In this document: positions 53,559-61,587 of the stretch, one piece after another
Layout of the letters: every line of letters starts with the position of its first letter
How positions within the stretch are numbered: position 1 is the first letter of the stretch
NCBI RefSeq assembly: GCF_023706045.1
Contig: NZ_BQYL01000001.1
Span: 806,001 to 870,000, forward strand
DNA from: Kangiella sp. TOML190
GTDB taxonomy: Bacteria; Pseudomonadota; Gammaproteobacteria; Enterobacterales; Kangiellaceae
Direction of reading: 5' to 3'
DNA: 64,000 bases
Made by a program: the position numbers and the translations under genes
The notes under the pieces: generated by a model
Databases searched by the model: none
Seen by the model: only the letters and a program-made list of their open reading frames with translations
What the model was told of the DNA's origin: nothing

Positions 53559-53612
53559 GCTCAAGTGAATAAACACTTGAGCCTCTTAAGAATAGCAAGT
53601 AAGACTTGCTAT
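53559..53612. other. Tandem stem-loops upstream of the transposase gene
   Basis: GCTCAAGTG (53559-53567) pairs with CACTTGAGC (53574-53582), and ATAGCAAGT (53592-53600) pairs with ACTTGCTAT (53604-53612). Both stems are perfect. The first is followed on the minus strand by a T-run and could terminate leftward transcription. The pair could also limit read-through from the small gene into the transposase. Confidence 0.5.
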
Positions 53613-53775
53613 GCATACAGCTTAAGATTACTTACCTATCTGCTTTCTGTCAATCTATATAACCGGTGTTTTTCACATCGCTGTTAGATTGCTATTGCCT
53701 CCATTTTTCATAGAAATCGCATAAGTGATTGATAAATGGAGAAAAAAATTTTGAGAATACAATTAGGAGGTATTT

Positions 53776-54855
53776 ATGCCTCAAAGCTATAGGTTGAGTA
53801 GTGAACGAAGAAATTTTTCATTAGACGACATTGATGAAATGACAGAAGAAAAAGCTATGTTATTTATTGCGAAATCGCGCTGGGGAAGTGAAAGTGAGCA
53901 GGTTTGTCCCGAATGCGGAAGCTTCTCCAAGCATTACTACAAAAAAACAAGAAAGCAGTGGCGATGCAAGCATTGTAATCATACTTTTAGTGTTACATCT
54001 AGCTCTGTTTTTGCCCATAAAAAGATTAAGTATAAAAAGTTACTCCGGTTGCTTTTTATGTTCTGTAATTCAGCTAAAGGAGTTAGCGCAACTGAATTAA
54101 GTGGCATCCTAGGTTTATCGCAAAAATCTAGCTGGCTTTTATGTCATAAAATTCGTGAAGGGCTATTACGATCAAGGGATGAATCGCCTCTATCTGGGTT
54201 AATACATATCGATGGAGCCTACTTTGGAGGAAAAAGAAGGCATGGCCGTAAAAGAAGGTATCGTATTGCTCACAAAGCTTATGAAGCAAGAATCGCCACA
54301 AAGGGCAAGGTTAAGCTTCCCTTAAGTCCAATACAGAAAAGAAATCTTTATAAAAGAAAGAAAAACAGGCGTGTAGTAATGAGTTTGAGAGAAATTAGCT
54401 CTAAATCTGGTCAAGGAGCAACTAAAACAAGAATTGCTGTTACTAGAGCTGAAGATGAAGCCAATGTAATAAAACTCTGTGAGCGATTCGTAGCTAAAGG
54501 AAGCACGATTTGGAGTGACGAACATAAGGCTTATAACAAGCTTCAGAGTAACTATAAACATGAATCCGTAGAGCATTCCGAAGAATTTATGTCCGAATCT
54601 GGCGTGCATAACAATCAAGCTGAATCATATAATTCTCGGTTACGCCGAGCAGAATATGGCACCTTTCATGGCATGCGTCCACAGTACATGCTTGATTATG
54701 CCCAAGAGATGGCATGGAGAGAAGATACACGCAGAGATACACTACTGGATCAATTAAGCAGTCTGATACGTTGTGTTTTCTCTGTTGGAGAATCCGTTTG
54801 GTGGCGAGGATACCACCAAGGAGTTAGGCGGAACGATGAACTACTTGCCTTTTAG
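53776..54855 (+). CDS. IS1595-family (ISXO2-like) transposase
   Basis: A 359-residue DDE transposase. An N-terminal zinc ribbon (CPECG ... CKHC, residues about 44-66) is followed by a helical DNA-binding region (LSGILGLSQKSSWLLCHKIR). The catalytic domain has D146 in HIDGAYFGGKRR, D248 in IWSDEHKAY and E283 in NNQAESYNSRLRRAEYGTFHG. The ribosome binding site AGGAGG is strong. It appears intact. Its last 15 bases overlap the convergent gene's 3' end. Confidence 0.93.
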   Translation: MPQSYRLSSERRNFSLDDIDEMTEEKAMLFIAKSRWGSESEQVCPECGSFSKHYYKKTRKQWRCKHCNHTFSVTSSSVFAHKKIKYKKLLRLLFMFCNSAKGVSATELSGILGLSQKSSWLLCHKIREGLLRSRDESPLSGLIHIDGAYFGGKRRHGRKRRYRIAHKAYEARIATKGKVKLPLSPIQKRNLYKRKKNRRVVMSLREISSKSGQGATKTRIAVTRAEDEANVIKLCERFVAKGSTIWSDEHKAYNKLQSNYKHESVEHSEEFMSESGVHNNQAESYNSRLRRAEYGTFHGMRPQYMLDYAQEMAWREDTRRDTLLDQLSSLIRCVFSVGESVWWRGYHQGVRRNDELLAF

Positions 54856-55323
54856 GCGATAGTATCTTTTTGCAGCATTATTTTTAACAGGCAAGCACTC
54901 AAGTACTCCTTGAGTGCACATTGCATAAAGGGAATTCCTAATAGATTTATAAAATTTTGGATAGGTAATATCATCACTGATAGCGTAATTAGATGAGATA
55001 TGATCTAGTACATCCTTTGTAGATAGTGCTTTATTATCATTCTTTTCAAAGTATCTTAAAATCAGCTGCTTAATAGTACGATTTTTTATTGCTTTCTTTA
55101 CTGGCTGATCCTGAGTAGTCGGAATAACTTTGGGATTTATTTGTATTTCGTGAAGCCGAATAGTTTTATCTAAAGCATTCAAGTCTTCTTGTAACTTAAG
55201 AATTCTCCTATCAAAAGGCTCAGTATAAATATCTCGTTCTTGACGAAGACGTATTATTTTACCCTCAATAGATGAGCGTTTTTTAATAAGCCAGTTTAGA
55301 GATGCAGGGATACGATTTGACAT
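54841..55323 (-). CDS. Coiled-coil plus winged-helix protein (transposon cargo)
   Basis: A 160-residue protein. Residues about 10-60 form a coiled coil (SSIEGKIIRLRQERDIY, then LKLQEDLNALDKTIRLHE), and residues 85-158 resemble a winged helix (TIKQLILRYFEKNDNKALST, with LYAMCTQGVLECLP and a wing KRYYRLKGK). A short basic linker separates them. ATG 55323 is preferred over TTG 55329. Convergent with the transposase, overlapping it by 15 bases, and 32 bases from the right TIR. Possibly an accessory DNA-binding protein. Confidence 0.68.
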   Translation of the reverse strand: MSNRIPASLNWLIKKRSSIEGKIIRLRQERDIYTEPFDRRILKLQEDLNALDKTIRLHEIQINPKVIPTTQDQPVKKAIKNRTIKQLILRYFEKNDNKALSTKDVLDHISSNYAISDDITYPKFYKSIRNSLYAMCTQGVLECLPVKNNAAKRYYRLKGK

Positions 55324-55355
55324 AATCAAATTGTATCCCGCTTATTTAATTAGGC

Positions 55356-55380
55356 TAGGTGCATTTGCTACCTAATAGCG
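55356..55380 (-). repeat. Right terminal inverted repeat (25 bp)
   Basis: The exact reverse complement of 48515-48539, ending CCTAATAGCG at the element boundary. Confidence 0.95.
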
Positions 55381-55388
55381 AAGTTAGC
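55381..55388 (+). repeat. Target-site duplication, right copy
   Basis: AAGTTAGC is identical to 48507-48514 and directly follows the right TIR. Confidence 0.93.
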
Positions 55389-55392
55389 TATT

Positions 55393-55422
55393 AAAAAGCC
55401 CTTGTTTCAAGGGCTTTTTTTG
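55393..55422. terminator. Terminator displaced from the DUF481 gene by the transposon
   Basis: AAAAAGCCCTTG (55393-55404) pairs with CAAGGGCTTTTT (55408-55419), followed by more T. Removing the element and one target copy puts this hairpin about 16 bases after the DUF481 stop, so it originally ended that gene. It still serves the convergent lipoprotein gene, whose stop is at 55429. Confidence 0.9.
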
Positions 55423-55428
55423 TTGATG

Positions 55429-56298
55429 TTACTTTATTGATTTTTGTCTGAAGGGTAAGGTGAGTGAGAGCAATAACCATAAAACTAAAATTTCAAACAT
55501 ACCAAAACCACCTGCTCCAGAATAGCCTTTTTTATTAGAAACGATCACCGAGTCTTTATCGTTTTTTATTTTTTCCTGAAACTTTTCAAGTTCTAATTCT
55601 AGATTGCCTGTCATATTCGAGGCTGCCACTCGAAAGCCCTCGGCGCTGTCATGACGCAATTCTTCGCTTAAATTTACGGGAGTTGAGCGGCCTTTGACTG
55701 AGCTGGATCCGGGCGCGCGAAACAACATACTTCTGCTGCTGATGTCATAAACCACGGTATCAAGCATGGTACTGGTATCATTTTTTTCACCAGAAACCAG
55801 GTAAGCGCCGACTATGGTCCAATAGGATAAGGATAAGAAATCTTCGTCGGTGAACTGAACTTGGTCATAAGATACTAACGCGATCAGCTCAACGCCATAC
55901 ATATTCGCTATCTGATCGAGATTGTCGAAACCGCCTTGTGGTCTTAGGTAAGCTGAGGGAATAACGGCGATATCTTCAACAAACTCTAAATTTCTAAAAT
56001 CTTGCGCGATGGTCTCCAATAATTCTGCTTTTAAGGTCTCGGGGAAGTCATGTCCATAACTGTTGCCTGACCAAACATTGTGAGCTCTTGAATGGTTGTG
56101 TTGATCTGGCACAAAAGCAATACCAACCTTTAAAGGCAGTTTAAGGTGAGGAATACTAGGGGAAACTTTGGTTTGCTCTCCAGAATAGAGGTAATCGACA
56201 ACGCTACTTGAGCCTCTGACCTTTTGTCCTGCGCAGGATTGTAAAAACAAACCGATTACCATGATTAAAGTGAGTCTAAGCAAGTTACTGCCGATCAT
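55429..56298 (-). CDS. Rhombotarget lipoprotein (GlyGly-CTERM-type tail)
   Basis: A 289-residue lipoprotein. The signal ends in GLFLQSCAG (lipobox). The C-terminus has a Gly/Ser motif GYSGAGGFG, a hydrophobic helix (MFEILVLWLLLSLTLPF) and a short basic end (RQKSIK). This is the sorting signal recognised by rhombosortase, and the whole protein resembles the rhombotarget lipoprotein family. ATG 56298 is chosen because AGGAG precedes it; the longer frame to 56352 hides the signal peptide. No rhombosortase gene is in the window. Confidence 0.8.
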   Translation of the reverse strand: MIGSNLLRLTLIMVIGLFLQSCAGQKVRGSSSVVDYLYSGEQTKVSPSIPHLKLPLKVGIAFVPDQHNHSRAHNVWSGNSYGHDFPETLKAELLETIAQDFRNLEFVEDIAVIPSAYLRPQGGFDNLDQIANMYGVELIALVSYDQVQFTDEDFLSLSYWTIVGAYLVSGEKNDTSTMLDTVVYDISSRSMLFRAPGSSSVKGRSTPVNLSEELRHDSAEGFRVAASNMTGNLELELEKFQEKIKNDKDSVIVSNKKGYSGAGGFGMFEILVLWLLLSLTLPFRQKSIK

Positions 56299-56427
56299 TT
56301 TAGGGCTCCTTATTATGTTTAAATCAGCCGTATCGCTAACAGCAACATACAATTATCGGACTGATTAGCACTTTTAATAGTAGTGCGGTTAATCATAAAG
56401 AGTGATCGAGTTGGGCGCAAATCCTTG

Positions 56428-56967
56428 TTAGATATCGCTATCGGATAAATGCTGGTTTTTAATTCGGACATAGTTGGCGGCGGAATATTCGAAGAAACCG
56501 ATTTCCTCTTCAGTCAACTTACGAATTTTTCTTGCTGGCGAACCAACCCACAAATAGCCGCCTTCCAGCTCGCGCCCCGGCGGTACTAAACTGTTGGCGC
56601 CAATAATAACGTGTTCGCGAATAATGGCGCCGTCCATAACCACTGCCCCCATCCCGATAAGGCAATTATTTTCGATGTGGCAGCCGTGCAAGATGGCTTT
56701 ATGACCAACAGTTACGTTGTCGCCAACCACCAGATCAAAGCCGCCCGGATCGTAAGGGCCATCATGAGTTACGTGGCAGACGGTTCCGTCTTGAATACTG
56801 GTGCGGTTGCCAATTCGGATCGAATGTACGTCGCCGCGCAAAACCGCCATTGGCCATATGGAGCTATCCTTTCCTATTTCCACATCGCCTAGCACCAGAG
56901 CCATTGGATCGACGAAAGTTTTGTCACCAATTTTTGGTGTGTATTGTTTAAATCTACGAATTGCCAT
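56428..56967 (-). CDS. Gamma-carbonic anhydrase-like hexapeptide-repeat protein (YrdA-like)
   Basis: A 179-residue left-handed beta-helix protein. Hexapeptide repeats run from about residue 15 to 150. The metal-site histidines are seen in GTVCHVTHDG and in VTVGHKAILHGCHI. The catalytic-type residues of true Cam enzymes cannot be confirmed, and YrdA-group proteins often have unproven activity. Monocistronic. Confidence 0.9.
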   Translation of the reverse strand: MAIRRFKQYTPKIGDKTFVDPMALVLGDVEIGKDSSIWPMAVLRGDVHSIRIGNRTSIQDGTVCHVTHDGPYDPGGFDLVVGDNVTVGHKAILHGCHIENNCLIGMGAVVMDGAIIREHVIIGANSLVPPGRELEGGYLWVGSPARKIRKLTEEEIGFFEYSAANYVRIKNQHLSDSDI

Positions 56968-57125
56968 TTGAAATGCTCGCTTTGTTCATTAATAGTATTT
57001 TAACTGGAAAAAAGAGTATCGCAAAATCTTATCGCTAACTTTGGACAACGGCTGCTCGCTAGTTTATTCTATGAAGCGATGTATGGGATAAAGTACATAA
57101 AAAATTAGGATAACGCTTAAGCTGA

Positions 57126-59555
57126 ATGACTGAAAAACCACCGATACAAGAAGCAATTTTGCAAAGTATTTGCCAGCAAGATTATGTAGCGATTTTGCTG
57201 TGTAATGAGTCGCAAGTGGTCAAAGTTGTTAACAATAATCCTGAGATTAATGCCTCTAATTTGTTGGGTGTTGAGTATCCTTTGTGGCTGCCCAAAGAAT
57301 TGATCGACGGCACTGCCAATCGTACCCTAGTTAAATTACCCGATGTGGTAACCAAAAACGAATACATTGCTTCTATTATCGATTTGCCCCAAGGCAAGTC
57401 CTTCCTTAAAAAAGCAATCACCTTACAATCTGTCCCCTCAAATTTGTTCGAAGGTTTAGAAGATGAGAAGTTTATGGATTCTTATCACAAAGCCTTGCTG
57501 AGTGAATTACCCATTTGTATTTTTAGTTTGGACTATAAGAGCCAATTGTTTACTCAAGGACTAGAGGAATTTGCAGAAATGTTGGGCTATAGTCCAAAAG
57601 AAATTCGCAAAATGCCGGAAGGGGTTTATTCACCCGTTTACCCCGCCGATCGTGAGATCATAGATGAGCAAGAAAAAGCATTGAGTGAAACGGATGATTC
57701 GAGCTTGGTCGCAACCAAATTTAGGCTAATTCATAAAGATGGTGCCATTCGCTGGTATCAGGTTAACAGCATCATCTCGCAGCGGGATGATAATGGTAAG
57801 CCAATTACCGAGATTGGAGCGATCATGCCAATTTCGCAGCCAGTATCTGAAACTGACGCTCTAAGAGATCAAGAGCGCTATTATAAAAGGCTGGTGGAAA
57901 ATAGTTATGACTGCATTTTAGTCTTTGATAAGGATTTTTATGTGACCTATATGTCGCCTTCGGTAACTAAAGTTACGGGCTATACCGAAGAAGACTTAAT
58001 CGGCAAACGTTTCGCGCCTTATATTTATGAAGATGATCGGGAAGAGTCAAGCTCTCACATTCAATACGTGGCTTCGAACCCAGGAATGTTATCGGTCGTT
58101 GAACGCCGGATTAACCATAAGAAAGGACATATGCTGTGGGTTGAAAGTCGTTTGGCTAACCATCTCAATGATCCAGCAATTCAAGGCGTGACCATTAATT
58201 TTCATGATATTTCCGAGCGCAAAAAAGCTGAGCGTAAAATTCATAGCTTGGCTAATTATGATCCCCTGACCAAATTACCAAACCGTTACCTGCTGCGAAA
58301 ACGCTTGTTGAAAGGCATCGCTGAGTCGGTAAAAAAGCAACAAAAGTTAGCTTTTATGTATATTGATTTGGATCGTTTTAAAGAAATTAACGATACCTTA
58401 GGTCATTCCGTGGGAGATGCCTTATTACGAGACGTATCGGGAACCATCGAGAAATGTTTGCGTGAATCGGATACTTTAGCGCGGGTTGGTGGTGACGAAT
58501 TTGCGATTGTCTTGCCGGATTCCAGTGAAAAAGAAGCCGGCGCGATTGCCTCAAGAATTTTAGATCAATTTAGAACTCCGTTTAAGGCGGATGACCATAC
58601 GGTGCAGACTGGCGCTTCGATTGGCATTAGTATCTTTCCAAATCACACCAAAAAAGCCGAAGATTTGTTCCGTTTTGCCGATATCGCAATGTATTCGGCC
58701 AAACAGGATAGAAATTCCTATCAGTTTTATCAGATAAAACATACGCAACAAGAAAGTCAGCGCCGTCGCACCGAAAAGAAGCTTAAAGTGGCGATTGCTA
58801 ATGGTGATTTGCGACTTTATTATCAGCCGCGCGTGGATATTCAAACGGGCAAAATCAAAAGTGTGGAAGCCTTGTGCCGTTGGTACGATCCGGACTCTGG
58901 CGATATATCACCTGGACTCTTTATCCCAATTGCTGAAGAAACGGCGCTGATTAATGAGTTAAGTAAGTCGGTAACCGATATGGCTTGCCGTCAGGTTAAC
59001 GATTGGCGCAACATGGGGATTGATACGACCATTGCCTTGAACTTATCGATTAAAGATCTGAAGAACTTTAATATTGTGCGTCAGTTTTCCGATACCATGG
59101 CGATGTATGGGATCGAAGGAAACTCGCTTGAAATTGAGATCACCGAAAGCGCGGCTATGACCGATGTTCTCAATACGGTGAAAGTTCTCAATCAATTCAA
59201 AGAGTTAGACATTAAAATTTCGATTGATGATTTTGGTAAAGGCTATTCGTCTTTGGCCTATCTGAGTCAGTTGCCAGTGGATAATCTCAAAATTGATATG
59301 TATTTTGTTTCGCAATTAGGCAGTCAGAAACGGGATCGTCTGATCAACGTTAACATTATTCGCTCTATCATTTCCTTGGCCCAGAGCTTGGATCTGGCGA
59401 CGGTTGGTGAAGGTATTGAAACCGTACAACAGATGTCTATCTTACAGTCTTTGGGCTGTGATATGGGGCAAGGTATGCTTTACTGTCGCCCGCTATCCGC
59501 TAATGCCATTACTGATATTATCAAAAAGGGTAGTATTTCTTTTCCCGTCCAATAA
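57126..59555 (+). CDS. PAS-PAS-GGDEF-EAL c-di-GMP signalling protein
   Basis: An 809-residue cytoplasmic protein. Two PAS domains (about 125-235 and 248-365) are followed by GGDEF (about 378-540; active-site RVGGDEF intact) and EAL (about 555-805). The EAL residues are complete: EALCRW, ALNLSIKD, EITES, IDDFGKGYSSL, LKID and GEGIET. It may therefore make and degrade c-di-GMP, with the balance set by the PAS input. The N-terminal 120 residues are unrecognised. No membrane segment is seen. Confidence 0.93.
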   Translation: MTEKPPIQEAILQSICQQDYVAILLCNESQVVKVVNNNPEINASNLLGVEYPLWLPKELIDGTANRTLVKLPDVVTKNEYIASIIDLPQGKSFLKKAITLQSVPSNLFEGLEDEKFMDSYHKALLSELPICIFSLDYKSQLFTQGLEEFAEMLGYSPKEIRKMPEGVYSPVYPADREIIDEQEKALSETDDSSLVATKFRLIHKDGAIRWYQVNSIISQRDDNGKPITEIGAIMPISQPVSETDALRDQERYYKRLVENSYDCILVFDKDFYVTYMSPSVTKVTGYTEEDLIGKRFAPYIYEDDREESSSHIQYVASNPGMLSVVERRINHKKGHMLWVESRLANHLNDPAIQGVTINFHDISERKKAERKIHSLANYDPLTKLPNRYLLRKRLLKGIAESVKKQQKLAFMYIDLDRFKEINDTLGHSVGDALLRDVSGTIEKCLRESDTLARVGGDEFAIVLPDSSEKEAGAIASRILDQFRTPFKADDHTVQTGASIGISIFPNHTKKAEDLFRFADIAMYSAKQDRNSYQFYQIKHTQQESQRRRTEKKLKVAIANGDLRLYYQPRVDIQTGKIKSVEALCRWYDPDSGDISPGLFIPIAEETALINELSKSVTDMACRQVNDWRNMGIDTTIALNLSIKDLKNFNIVRQFSDTMAMYGIEGNSLEIEITESAAMTDVLNTVKVLNQFKELDIKISIDDFGKGYSSLAYLSQLPVDNLKIDMYFVSQLGSQKRDRLINVNIIRSIISLAQSLDLATVGEGIETVQQMSILQSLGCDMGQGMLYCRPLSANAITDIIKKGSISFPVQ

Positions 59556-59578
59556 TTTACCGACTAGCTGATTAACAA

Positions 59579-60460
59579 ATGAAAATAGCCATTGCCAGTT
59601 GCTTTAACCTGCCCGAATGGGAGCAAGACGACCAACCCTTTTTTGCTCAACTGGCTGCAGATCAGATCGAATACCAAGTGTTAGCTTGGGATTCTGACGT
59701 CGATTGGTCACAATTTGATGCTTGCTTATTACGCACCACTTGGGATTATCAAGAGCGATTTGAGGAGTTCATCAACTGGATTGACAAAGTCAGTACGCAA
59801 ACTCGGCTGCTCAACAATCAGGCGGTAGTTTTGTGGAATAGCCATAAAAAATACCTAAAAGATCTTGAGGACGCTGGAATTACTATTGCCCCAACCGAAT
59901 GGTTATGGCGAGGGCAAACTTACAATATTGGGCACTTGATGGCGATGCGCGGTTGGGATCAAGGTTTTATTAAGCCTTTAGTGGGAGCCAATGCGCGAGA
60001 ATGCTTGCCATTTGATAACTCAAGCAAGGGCCTGCAAAAGGCGCAGCAGCATTTAGAACGATTAGTAGCAACAGAAGATCTGGTCTTGCAGCCTTATTTA
60101 GCATCAGTAGAAACTTTTGGTGAAACTTCCGGTATTTTCTTTGACCATGAATTCAGTCATGGAACCCGTAAAGTGCCGGTAAAAGGTGATTTTAGGGTGC
60201 AAGATGATTATGGTGCTAAAGATTATCCATACCAATTGTCGCCTGCTGAAAAGGCCTTAGCAGCTAAGGCGATGGAATATGTTAGTGAACGATTTGGCCG
60301 TTTGCTTTACGCACGGATTGATTTCTTGCATGATCAAGAGGGAACGCCTTATCTGAATGAGATGGAATTAATTGAGCCTTCATTATTTTTTAGGCATGGT
60401 GGTAAGCAAAGCTGCCGATTATTGAGTCAAAAACTGAAATATTTATTATCAAGGGGATAA
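59579..60460 (+). CDS. ATP-grasp family ligase-like protein
   Basis: A 293-residue protein of RimK/DcsG-like ATP-grasp type. Visible elements are CLLRTTWDYQERFEEF in the N-terminal domain, GFIKPLVGANARE with the ATP-binding Lys, LVLQPYLASVETFGE, and the metal-binding LYARIDFLHDQEGTPYLNEMELIEP near the C-terminus (seen as YARIDF and NEMELIEP). It likely joins a carboxylate to an amine or thiol; the substrate is unknown. It lies 23 bases after the signalling gene and 2 bases before the next gene. Confidence 0.85.
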   Translation: MKIAIASCFNLPEWEQDDQPFFAQLAADQIEYQVLAWDSDVDWSQFDACLLRTTWDYQERFEEFINWIDKVSTQTRLLNNQAVVLWNSHKKYLKDLEDAGITIAPTEWLWRGQTYNIGHLMAMRGWDQGFIKPLVGANARECLPFDNSSKGLQKAQQHLERLVATEDLVLQPYLASVETFGETSGIFFDHEFSHGTRKVPVKGDFRVQDDYGAKDYPYQLSPAEKALAAKAMEYVSERFGRLLYARIDFLHDQEGTPYLNEMELIEPSLFFRHGGKQSCRLLSQKLKYLLSRG

Positions 60461-60462
60461 GC

Positions 60463-61479
60463 ATGAACAAATTCATAAGCATTTTTTTGCTACTAGTGAT
60501 CGCCGCTGGCGGTTACTATTTTTACAACAAAGATAAAGAGTCAAAAGCTGCTGAAGCGAAAGCGGAAATGGCGGCTGTAGAAGAGAAGGCAAAGGTTGAA
60601 GTTGAGAAGACCGTCGAGCCGATGCTTGAGGAGAAACAAGAGGTCTCTCAAGAACCAGCGGTTGCTCAAGACTATACTCCAGCGATTTGGAAGATTGAAC
60701 ATAGTGGTAAGACTTCCTACCTATTTGGTTCGATCCATGTAGGTAAAAAAGATATGTATCCGCTGCCAGAGAAGGTCATGCAAGCTTTTGCTGCTTCGGA
60801 TACCTTGGCGGTTGAGGCCAACATCAACAAGGTTGATCAGATGGAAATGGCGCAGATGATTCAGCAAATGGCTCTGGATCTGGAAAACCCATTACCAACG
60901 GTGCTAACCGAAAAAACCAAGGCCAAATACGATGAGTATTGTGAGACACAAGCCGCCACCTGTAATATGGTGAGGGTATTTGAACCTTGGATGGCCGCTA
61001 TGACTATCGAGGTAATGGGTGTGGTTCAAGCGGGTTACTCTGAAAATTACGGTGTTGATAAGTTCTTTATCAAAGGTGCCGAAAGTAAAGAAATTGCTGA
61101 ATTAGAATCGATCAAAGAGCAGCTTACGCTATTGGACGAGATGCCAAAAGCATTACAAGACTATATGGTCTTAGGCGCGGTATCTAAGGATGTTGAAGAT
61201 TTTGAGTTACTAATGGATGCTTGGAAAACGGGCAATATGGATGAAGTTTTAGAAAAGGCCGAACAAGAAGCGAAAGAATTGGGCGTGCCTGAAGATATTA
61301 TGAACCAGTTTAACGATATTTTCCTTTATAAACGTAACCAAGTGATGGCCGATGGTATCGCCGATCTAATTAATCAAGGAAAGTCAGTTTTTGCGGTGGT
61401 GGGCGCGGCACATTACGCCGGTAAAAATAGCGTTAACCAATACCTTGAAGCAAAAGGTTTTACAGTCGAAAGACTTTAG
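60463..61479 (+). CDS. TraB/GumN-family protein
   Basis: A 338-residue protein with an N-terminal signal-anchor (residues 4-22) and an Ala/Glu/Lys-rich coiled linker (25-70). The TraB/GumN domain starts at about 75 (LFGSIHVGKKDMYPLP) and ends with VVGAAHYAGKNSV. The GSIHVG and GAAHYAG motifs supply the two conserved His-containing sites typical of this Tiki-like putative metalloprotease clan. It probably faces the periplasm. The activity is unproven. Its start is 2 bases after the ATP-grasp stop, so the two are coupled. Confidence 0.87.
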   Translation: MNKFISIFLLLVIAAGGYYFYNKDKESKAAEAKAEMAAVEEKAKVEVEKTVEPMLEEKQEVSQEPAVAQDYTPAIWKIEHSGKTSYLFGSIHVGKKDMYPLPEKVMQAFAASDTLAVEANINKVDQMEMAQMIQQMALDLENPLPTVLTEKTKAKYDEYCETQAATCNMVRVFEPWMAAMTIEVMGVVQAGYSENYGVDKFFIKGAESKEIAELESIKEQLTLLDEMPKALQDYMVLGAVSKDVEDFELLMDAWKTGNMDEVLEKAEQEAKELGVPEDIMNQFNDIFLYKRNQVMADGIADLINQGKSVFAVVGAAHYAGKNSVNQYLEAKGFTVERL

Positions 61480-61498
61480 ATTATAACCATAGATCGCT

Positions 61499-61527
61499 CA
61501 AAAGCCCTGAAATTCAGGGCTTTTTTT
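61499..61527. terminator. Bidirectional terminator between the TraB-like gene and gor
   Basis: AAAGCCCTGA (61501-61510) pairs with TCAGGGCTTT (61514-61523), with A and T runs on either side. It can stop both the rightward operon and gor transcription. Confidence 0.9.
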
Positions 61528-61587
61528 ATACCAAAACAGAATCTTGTTGCAGGCTTCTTTGATAAGAAGTTAAGTAAAAAATCCGCT

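Larger units (their letters stand above)
48515..55380. mobile_element. IS1595-type transposon with passenger genes
   Basis: A 6866-bp element with perfect 25-bp terminal inverted repeats, an 8-bp target duplication and one DDE transposase of the IS1595 (ISXO2-like) type. Besides the transposase it carries five genes: a polytopic membrane/TPR protein, a DUF262-DUF1524 protein, an unknown 278-residue protein, a small MerR/excisionase-like protein and a coiled-coil/winged-helix protein. The content is more AT-rich than the flanking chromosome. The intact ends and transposase suggest a recent, possibly still mobile, insertion. Confidence 0.93.
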
